A DNA stretch of 7,730 bases from an uncultured Clostridia bacterium (GTDB lineage: Bacteria; Bacillota; Clostridia; Oscillospirales; Acutalibacteraceae), in contig CALZMC010000021.1 in the NCBI GenBank assembly GCA_945788455.1, positions 1 through 7,730 of the forward strand, written 5' to 3'. Shown here one piece after another: positions 1-4,816 of the stretch (the stretch's first letter is position 1; every line of letters begins with the position of its first letter). Under the pieces are notes generated by a model that saw only the letters and a list, made by a program, of their open reading frames with translations, was not told the DNA's origin and made no database searches. The position numbers and the translations under genes were made by a program.

Positions 1-306
1 TGCACTTGTCTTATACTTTTCTAAAAATTTGTTGCAGATTTCTTCAAGTCTTTCAGAATTTTCAACTGCAATTTTCAAATTTTCTTCAAGTGTTTCTCCG
101 CAAAAAATATCCTTTGTATTTTGCAAAAAATAATCCTTTAATTCAAGCTTGATTTTTTGGTCATACGACGAGTCGGAGTCAGCGAGAATATGCAGTCTTA
201 AAACCTTATTGGAAATATCCTCTGCCGTTGATAATGACGGAATAATCATACTTGTAAATACTGTAAGTACCAAAAATATAGGAATAAATATTTTATAAAA
301 TCTCAA
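1..306 (-). CDS. spoIIR: Stage II sporulation protein R, N-terminal part (3' end beyond window)
   Basis: SpoIIR is the signal protein made in the forespore and exported to the space between the two sporulation membranes, where it triggers the SpoIIGA protease to mature pro-sigma-E in the mother cell. The 102 visible codons run open to the window edge. Residues 3-22 form a hydrophobic export or membrane segment after a basic start (Arg2, Lys5). The family signature follows at residues 33-50, reading NKVLRLHILADSDSSYDQ, which resembles the conserved RLH-ANSDS-DQ block. A charged helical stretch fills residues 51-102. The start chosen is a TTG at 306-304, because it precedes the hydrophobic segment and has GGCAGG 8 nt upstream. 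The only nearby ATG (codon 20, at 249) would delete the export segment. The identification rests on remembered family motifs and on the signal segment. The start codon is less certain than the identity. Confidence 0.87.
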   Translation of the reverse strand, partial: MRFYKIFIPIFLVLTVFTSMIIPSLSTAEDISNKVLRLHILADSDSSYDQKIKLELKDYFLQNTKDIFCGETLEENLKIAVENSERLEEICNKFLEKYKTSA

Positions 307-312
307 AATAAT

Positions 313-344
313 AACCTGCCTTTCAAATAGATGATTGGCAGGTT
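313..344 (-). promoter_or_regulatory. Hairpin enclosing the spoIIR Shine-Dalgarno site (possible weak terminator)
   Basis: A perfect 8-bp inverted repeat pairs AACCTGCC with GGCAGGTT across a 16-nt loop. On the transcribed strand the 3' arm contains GGCAGG, the best SD candidate for spoIIR, 8 nt before its TTG start. A transcript reading through from yigZ could therefore mask that site. The tail after the stem is U-rich but interrupted (TTATTATTTT), so the element could instead be a weak intrinsic terminator of yigZ. It lies wholly in the 54-nt gap between the yigZ stop and the spoIIR start. The repeat is seen directly, and the function is inference. On the opposite strand the stem is followed by five T residues, but no plus-strand gene precedes it. 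Confidence 0.5.
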
Positions 345-360
345 TTTCATATTATATACA

Positions 361-981
361 TTATATTTTTGCAAACTTCTCGCCGAGCTCTTTTAACGAA
401 TATTTTCCGTTACTGATTTCAATAAGCCTTGAATTTAACTCCTCGACTAAATCTGCTTTCAGGCTAAACGTTATATTAATTTTATCAGCAAAATCGCTAT
501 TTTCAACATTAGAATTAAATTCTGTAAGCAATATATTCATTCTGTCATAAAAGGAATAATCAACTAAGCATGACATTATCTTGCACGGCGCCATAGTGAT
601 AATATTGCCTGATTCAACGGCAATTTTTGAGCCGTGAGAGTATGCTCTTATAAGACCGCCTGCACCAAGCAATGTGCCACCGAAATAACGTGTTACAACA
701 ACACAAACATCAACTAAATTTTCCTTTAATAAAACATCAAGAACGGGAACGCCTGCTGTACCGCTCGGCTCCCCGTCATCCGATGAACGTTGAATATTAT
801 TTTCTCTAAGAACGTAGGCAGACACATTATGAGTTGCGTCCCAATGCTTTGATTTAATTTTAGCGATGAATTCTGTGGCTTCTTCAACTGTTTTTACAGG
901 CTTAACATAACCGATAAACCTCGATTTTTTTTCGATGAATTCGTCACAGCCTTCAAATTCTACTGTCTTATATTCTTTCAT
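361..981 (-). CDS. yigZ: YigZ/IMPACT (UPF0029) family protein
   Basis: This is a 206-residue member of the YigZ family, the bacterial relatives of eukaryotic IMPACT, which regulates the kinase GCN2. The bacterial function is not settled. A role in translation or nucleic-acid binding has been proposed from structure. The N-terminal IMPACT domain covers roughly residues 15-125 and carries the signatures SSDDGEPSGTAG (66-77) and TRYFGGTLLGAGGLIRAY (97-114). The C-terminal part, about 130-206, matches the size and position of the DUF1949 ferredoxin-like domain. The ATG at 981 is chosen because GAGG lies 5 nt upstream and MKEYKTVE is a typical family start. An in-frame TTG at 1005 would add eight residues but falls inside a terminator stem. 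The gene sits 9 nt after the U-tract of the rpmE terminator, so its transcription probably depends on readthrough. Confidence 0.93.
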   Translation of the reverse strand: MKEYKTVEFEGCDEFIEKKSRFIGYVKPVKTVEEATEFIAKIKSKHWDATHNVSAYVLRENNIQRSSDDGEPSGTAGVPVLDVLLKENLVDVCVVVTRYFGGTLLGAGGLIRAYSHGSKIAVESGNIITMAPCKIMSCLVDYSFYDRMNILLTEFNSNVENSDFADKINITFSLKADLVEELNSRLIEISNGKYSLKELGEKFAKI

Positions 982-986
982 AATAA

Positions 987-990
987 CCTC
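987..990 (-). promoter_or_regulatory. Shine-Dalgarno site deciding the yigZ start
   Basis: GAGG lies 5 nt before the ATG at 981 and supports that start over the upstream TTG at 1005. It directly follows the T-run of the rpmE terminator with no gap, so any transcript that carries it must have passed that terminator or been initiated inside it. Confidence 0.7.
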
Positions 991-1026
991 AAAAAAACAA
1001 GGCAACGAAAAATAAGTTTCGTTGCC
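991..1026 (-). terminator. Rho-independent terminator of rpmE
   Basis: A perfect 10-bp inverted repeat, GGCAACGAAA at 1026-1017 and TTTCGTTGCC at 1010-1001 on the transcribed strand, encloses a 6-nt loop. It is followed by TTGTTTTTTT. It begins 11 nt after the rpmE stop codon. The long stem with a GC-rich base and the U-tract are classic for intrinsic termination. Confidence 0.92.
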
Positions 1027-1037
1027 GTTGAATTTGA

Positions 1038-1241
1038 TTAGCCTTTACGAGCGTATCTCTTGTTGAATCTATCAACACGTCCGCCGGTATCTACAAGCTT
1101 TTGCTTACCTGTGAAGAATGGATGACACTTTGAGCAAATATCAACCTTTAACTCACTCTTTGTACTTTTTGTTTCAAAAGTATTACCGCATGCACACTTA
1201 ACAGTGCAAGTCTCATAATTTGGATGAAGACCGTCTTTCAT
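1038..1241 (-). CDS. rpmE: 50S ribosomal protein L31, zinc-binding (C+) type
   Basis: This gene encodes a 67-residue ribosomal protein L31, a small late-assembling protein of the large subunit that contributes to the contact between subunits. The start MKDGLHPNY and the C-terminal block [20 protein letters not shown] are diagnostic of the family. Cys16, Cys18, Cys36 and Cys39 form the CxC and CxxC pairs that bind zinc in the C+ form. The Zur-controlled paralogue in some bacteria lacks them, so this is the zinc-replete version. Length is normal for the family. The SD site AGAGGTGA lies about 6 nt before the ATG. The gene appears to have its own promoter in the 83-nt gap behind addA and its own terminator 11 nt after the stop. 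It is therefore probably a short independent transcript rather than part of the addBA operon. Confidence 0.97.
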   Translation of the reverse strand: MKDGLHPNYETCTVKCACGNTFETKSTKSELKVDICSKCHPFFTGKQKLVDTGGRVDRFNKRYARKG

Positions 1242-1282
1242 TTACATTCACCTCTTTACAGTAATCTCTCTTATGCTTTGAT

Positions 1283-1311
1283 ATATTAACATAAGGAACA
1301 TAAAAAAGCAA
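1283..1311 (-). promoter_or_regulatory. Candidate sigma-A promoter of rpmE
   Basis: TTGCTT at 1311-1306 and TAATAT at 1288-1283 are separated by 17 nt on the minus strand. The first matches three and the second four of six consensus positions, with ideal spacing. Transcription would start near 1276, giving a leader of about 35 nt before the rpmE ATG at 1241. The placement between addA and a gene that has its own terminator makes a promoter here likely. The exact boxes are inference in such AT-rich DNA. Confidence 0.5.
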
Positions 1312-1324
1312 GTCTTTTTTTTAA

Positions 1325-4300
1325 TTATTTATAATAACAGCACTTTCCGAGACTGAATGAGTATAAAATTGAACTTACAACAGGTTTTTTTAATGTTTTT
1401 TCAACAGCATATTTATAAAAAGAAATCTGTTTTTTGTACCTGTCTAAAAGCTCATTCTCATTATCTACTCTATCGGTCTTATAGTCAATAAGATATAATT
1501 CATTATTAATCTCAAGAACACAGTCGGCTATTCCCTGAACTAACACCTTTTCATCCGAATCTATGCCATAAACCTGTCTTGCATCAACAAATGAAGAAAT
1601 CTTAAATTCCTTATAAACCTTATCAGCATTACTGAACAAAGCAGTTATTTCATTATTTAAAAAGAATGAAGATAGCTTTGACTTATCGAGGGAGTCTCCC
1701 TGCTCTATCGACAAAAGTCCGCTTGTGACAAGCCTATTTATCTCGTCATCAAGATTATTTTTTGCATTATCATAATTACTATACTGCATAAATGCGTGCA
1801 TAGCCGTACCGCGCTCGGCAGGAGTGAGACCTGATTTATTCAAGAATGACGGCTTAGATGACGTGATATATTCAAAGCCTCTGTCAACATCATCGAGTGA
1901 GGAAGCAGAAAGCTTTGAGCTGAGCTGAGAAAGCTCCTTTTTGTCATAGCTAAACGAAAGCTTTTCCTTTATTAGTTTAATAATTTCTTCATCATAATCA
2001 ACGAAGCTGATATTAGTTTCACTCTCAAGTATCGAAATACTGTCCATTATATCAATATCAAGACTGAAATCGGTCATTTGCTTTTCAACATCATACATAA
2101 TATAATCTCTCAATGCTTCAGCATCATTGTGAAGTAATGAGCAAAGCAGGATTATATCAGCATCATTATTGATTTTTCTTAAACCGTAGGGACTGATTTT
2201 TCCTTTATTTATTATTGATGACAGTTTTTTTAGCTTACTTTCCAAGCTATCAACAGTAATAAAGGTAATAAACTGCTCCTTTGCCCTTGTCATAGCAACA
2301 TACAATACTCTTAAATTTTCACTCATACCCTCAATTAAGTTTTTATTCTTAATAACGGCATAAGGAATTGAGTTATACTGATATAACTGCTCCTCGTTAT
2401 GACATTTCATTCCAATACCGTAGGCAGTATTCAAGAGAATTGAGTCATATAAATCTCTTTTATTATACTGCTTTGAAGCTCCTGCATAAAGGCAAACGGG
2501 AAATTCGAGTCCCTTTGAGTGATGAACAGACATAAGAGTTACTGCATTTTCGCCGGTGCCGTTTAGGCTTGCAGAATCAATGCCCTTATCAAGTGAAGAA
2601 ATTTTATCAATATACCTAATAAAAGCAGTAAGACCGACATTAACACCGTTGTCAAATTTATTTGCAAACGATATTAGCTTTAAAATATTCTGATATCTTT
2701 GCTCTCCATTACCCATTGCATTGACGAATGCAATAAAGCCCTTTTCCTCAACTAAATATCTAATGAACGAGGAAACAGACATAGTAACGCTGATATTACG
2801 CAAATCATTAAGATCACTAATAAATGATTTTGACTTTTCATCATTCGAATTTACAACTGCTCCGTAAAGCGAGGAATATCTGTTTTCAATCCTAAGTCTT
2901 GCTAAATCATCGGGAGTAAAGCTGTAAATCGGCGAGAGCATAGTTGTCAAGAGAGGAATATCCTGAGTAGGATTATCAATTGCTCTTATTAATGATAACA
3001 AAATTCTAATCTCGTTATTTTCAAAAAGATTTGTTGATTTGTCGCATATAACAGGAATACCGAAATCAGCCAAGACCTGTGAATAGGTGTCAACGTGACT
3101 TTTTAGACTGCGCATTAAAATCGCAAAATCGCCATACCTAATTGGTCTGTATGTGTCGCCATCCTTAATTAATTCCTGTGAATTAATCTTCTCACAGATT
3201 GTCTTTGCGATATAGGTCGCCTCAGCCCTGTCAAAATCCTCGCCTTTAATTCCTGTCAAAATTTTTAGCTGTGCAGAGGAAACATTTGTCGCATTATAGT
3301 CAGCACCGTAATTCAGGTATTCATTTTTATCATAATTGAGCTCGCCTAAATCCTCACTCATTACGTTTGAAAATACAAAGTTTACAAATGAGCAAATATC
3401 ATTTCTGCTTCGAAAATTCTTATCAAGAATTATTTTTGAGTTGAGCTCGCAATCACTCGCATCATAATCCTTATAAAGCTTCTTTTTTTTGTTAAAAATA
3501 TGAGGCATTGCAAGTCTAAAGCGATATATACTCTGCTTTATATCACCGACTGTAAATAAATTCTTTCCGTTAGAGAGGTAGGAAAACAATAAATCCTGCG
3601 CCTCGTTTGTATCCTGATATTCATCAACTAAAATTTCATAATAATTATTTGATAATTCCTGCGCAAGCCTTGTTCTGACAATCTCATTATTTTCGTTTAG
3701 ACTGAACAATAGGTTGATAGCAAAATGCTCTATATCGGCAAAAGAATAAGAATTTAGCTCTCTTTTTTCACTCATAAGTCTTTCATCAACAGCCAATATA
3801 AGCTTTTTAAGGCTTAGTAGCTGTGCATAAAGCATTTTTACATCTTCTCTATAATCGTCACAGGATGAAATTTTAAATGAGCTTATATCGTCAATGATAA
3901 TCTTTTTATAAACGTCACGGTTTACCTTTAGCCTTTCGGTAATGCATTTGTCAGCCTTTGCAGAGCTTGCCATTCGAGTAAACGAAGGCTCGCGTTCTTT
4001 TATAAAGCTATCCCAAGATTTTTCTAATGCATTTTTAATTCTTGTGATTTCGGTATAATCATCGTTAAAGACGTCTAAAAATTTTTGATTTAACTTTTCA
4101 TCGCCGAAATCAACAAGACTTCTATTTTCTTCAACTAACTGCAAGGCATAGTTTAGCTCTGCTTCAAGCTCTTTTTTTATGTATTCAAACCAAATAGAAT
4201 TTTCAAAATCAACATTTGGATTATAAAGCTCAATAGCCTTATCAAACCAATGATAAGGAAATGGCTGAGCATAAATAAATCTTAAAACATTCTTAATAAT

Positions 4301-4816
4301 TTGAGCGACTGCCTTGTCACTTGACGGTGTTGAAAATGCATCAATAAGGCTGATTATATCCTTTTCTTCGTTGTTAAAAAAGTCGTCAATAATATCACTT
4401 ATTACATTTTCGGTCAAAAGCTCAAGCTCGCCTTCATCAAGAAGTGAAAAATCCTGATTAATCGAAAGCTCATAAAAATGCTCTTTTACAAGATTTGAGC
4501 AGAACGCGTCAATAGTAGTGATTTTTGCATTAGGCAGCTTTGAAAGCTGGCGCTTATAATAAGAGTCATTTGGATTTTCTTTAATAAGCTTGTTGAGTGA
4601 TTTTGAAATTCTAAATTTCATTTCTGCTGCAGCAGCATTGGTAAATGTTACAACAAGCAGTCTGTCGATATCAACAGGATTAGTCTTATCGGTAATAATT
4701 TTTATTACTCTTTCAACAAGAACAGCAGTTTTGCCTGAGCCGGCAGCAGCACTAACAAGAATATTTCTGTTTCTTGCATTAATAGCATTATTCTGTTGTG
4801 TTGTCCACTGTGGCAT
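1325..4816 (-). CDS. addA: ATP-dependent helicase/nuclease subunit A (AddA)
   Basis: AddA is the motor subunit of the AddAB complex. It unwinds double-strand ends in the 3'-5' direction and cuts one strand, making Chi-regulated 3' tails for RecA. At 1163 residues it is slightly shorter than the Bacillus enzyme (about 1230). UvrD-like SF1 motifs occur in order: Q motif WTTQQ (4-8), Walker A AAAGSGKT (23-30), Ia VVTFTNAAAAEM (55-66), II DEYQD (398-402), III GDIKQSIYRFR (424-434), IV KNFRS (466-470), V TLMSVHHSKGLEFP (760-773) and VI VLYVAMTRAKE (837-847). The C-terminal RecB-type nuclease shows His1007, GIAD with Asp1098, IDYKTD with Asp1111 and Lys1113, then QISFYKYA. All the expected catalytic residues are visible, so both activities should be intact. 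The start is fixed by the Q motif beginning at residue 4 and by GGAG 10 nt upstream. The first 29 nt overlap the end of addB, indicating a translationally coupled operon. Confidence 0.98.
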   Translation of the reverse strand: MPQWTTQQNNAINARNRNILVSAAAGSGKTAVLVERVIKIITDKTNPVDIDRLLVVTFTNAAAAEMKFRISKSLNKLIKENPNDSYYKRQLSKLPNAKITTIDAFCSNLVKEHFYELSINQDFSLLDEGELELLTENVISDIIDDFFNNEEKDIISLIDAFSTPSSDKAVAQIIKNVLRFIYAQPFPYHWFDKAIELYNPNVDFENSIWFEYIKKELEAELNYALQLVEENRSLVDFGDEKLNQKFLDVFNDDYTEITRIKNALEKSWDSFIKEREPSFTRMASSAKADKCITERLKVNRDVYKKIIIDDISSFKISSCDDYREDVKMLYAQLLSLKKLILAVDERLMSEKRELNSYSFADIEHFAINLLFSLNENNEIVRTRLAQELSNNYYEILVDEYQDTNEAQDLLFSYLSNGKNLFTVGDIKQSIYRFRLAMPHIFNKKKKLYKDYDASDCELNSKIILDKNFRSRNDICSFVNFVFSNVMSEDLGELNYDKNEYLNYGADYNATNVSSAQLKILTGIKGEDFDRAEATYIAKTICEKINSQELIKDGDTYRPIRYGDFAILMRSLKSHVDTYSQVLADFGIPVICDKSTNLFENNEIRILLSLIRAIDNPTQDIPLLTTMLSPIYSFTPDDLARLRIENRYSSLYGAVVNSNDEKSKSFISDLNDLRNISVTMSVSSFIRYLVEEKGFIAFVNAMGNGEQRYQNILKLISFANKFDNGVNVGLTAFIRYIDKISSLDKGIDSASLNGTGENAVTLMSVHHSKGLEFPVCLYAGASKQYNKRDLYDSILLNTAYGIGMKCHNEEQLYQYNSIPYAVIKNKNLIEGMSENLRVLYVAMTRAKEQFITFITVDSLESKLKKLSSIINKGKISPYGLRKINNDADIILLCSLLHNDAEALRDYIMYDVEKQMTDFSLDIDIMDSISILESETNISFVDYDEEIIKLIKEKLSFSYDKKELSQLSSKLSASSLDDVDRGFEYITSSKPSFLNKSGLTPAERGTAMHAFMQYSNYDNAKNNLDDEINRLVTSGLLSIEQGDSLDKSKLSSFFLNNEITALFSNADKVYKEFKISSFVDARQVYGIDSDEKVLVQGIADCVLEINNELYLIDYKTDRVDNENELLDRYKKQISFYKYAVEKTLKKPVVSSILYSFSLGKCCYYK
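4788..4816 (-). other. addB/addA coding overlap
   Basis: The last nine codons of addB and its stop share 29 nt with the beginning of addA in a different reading frame. Ribosomes finishing addB at 4788 have already passed the addA start at 4816, so coupling would need backward re-initiation or independent loading at the addA SD site inside addB. The arrangement fits fixed-ratio production of the heterodimer. Confidence 0.9.

Noticed and set aside
335..550. A plus-strand open frame of 71 codons antisense to the end of yigZ
   Set aside because: It overlaps a well-supported gene in the other direction and has a low-complexity composition (Ser, Phe, Ile, Leu) with no recognizable motif.
1003..1005. 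An upstream TTG start for yigZ
   Set aside because: It adds eight atypical residues, lies inside the rpmE terminator stem and has no SD site. The ATG at 981 has GAGG at 5-nt spacing.
1302..1320. An A-run/T-run dyad with a 5-nt loop just after the addA stop, considered as an addA terminator
   Set aside because: The stem is almost entirely A-T pairs with one G-C pair, and no separate U-tract follows it. It also overlaps the predicted -35 box of rpmE, so it is not convincing as a terminator. Readthrough from addA into rpmE therefore remains possible.
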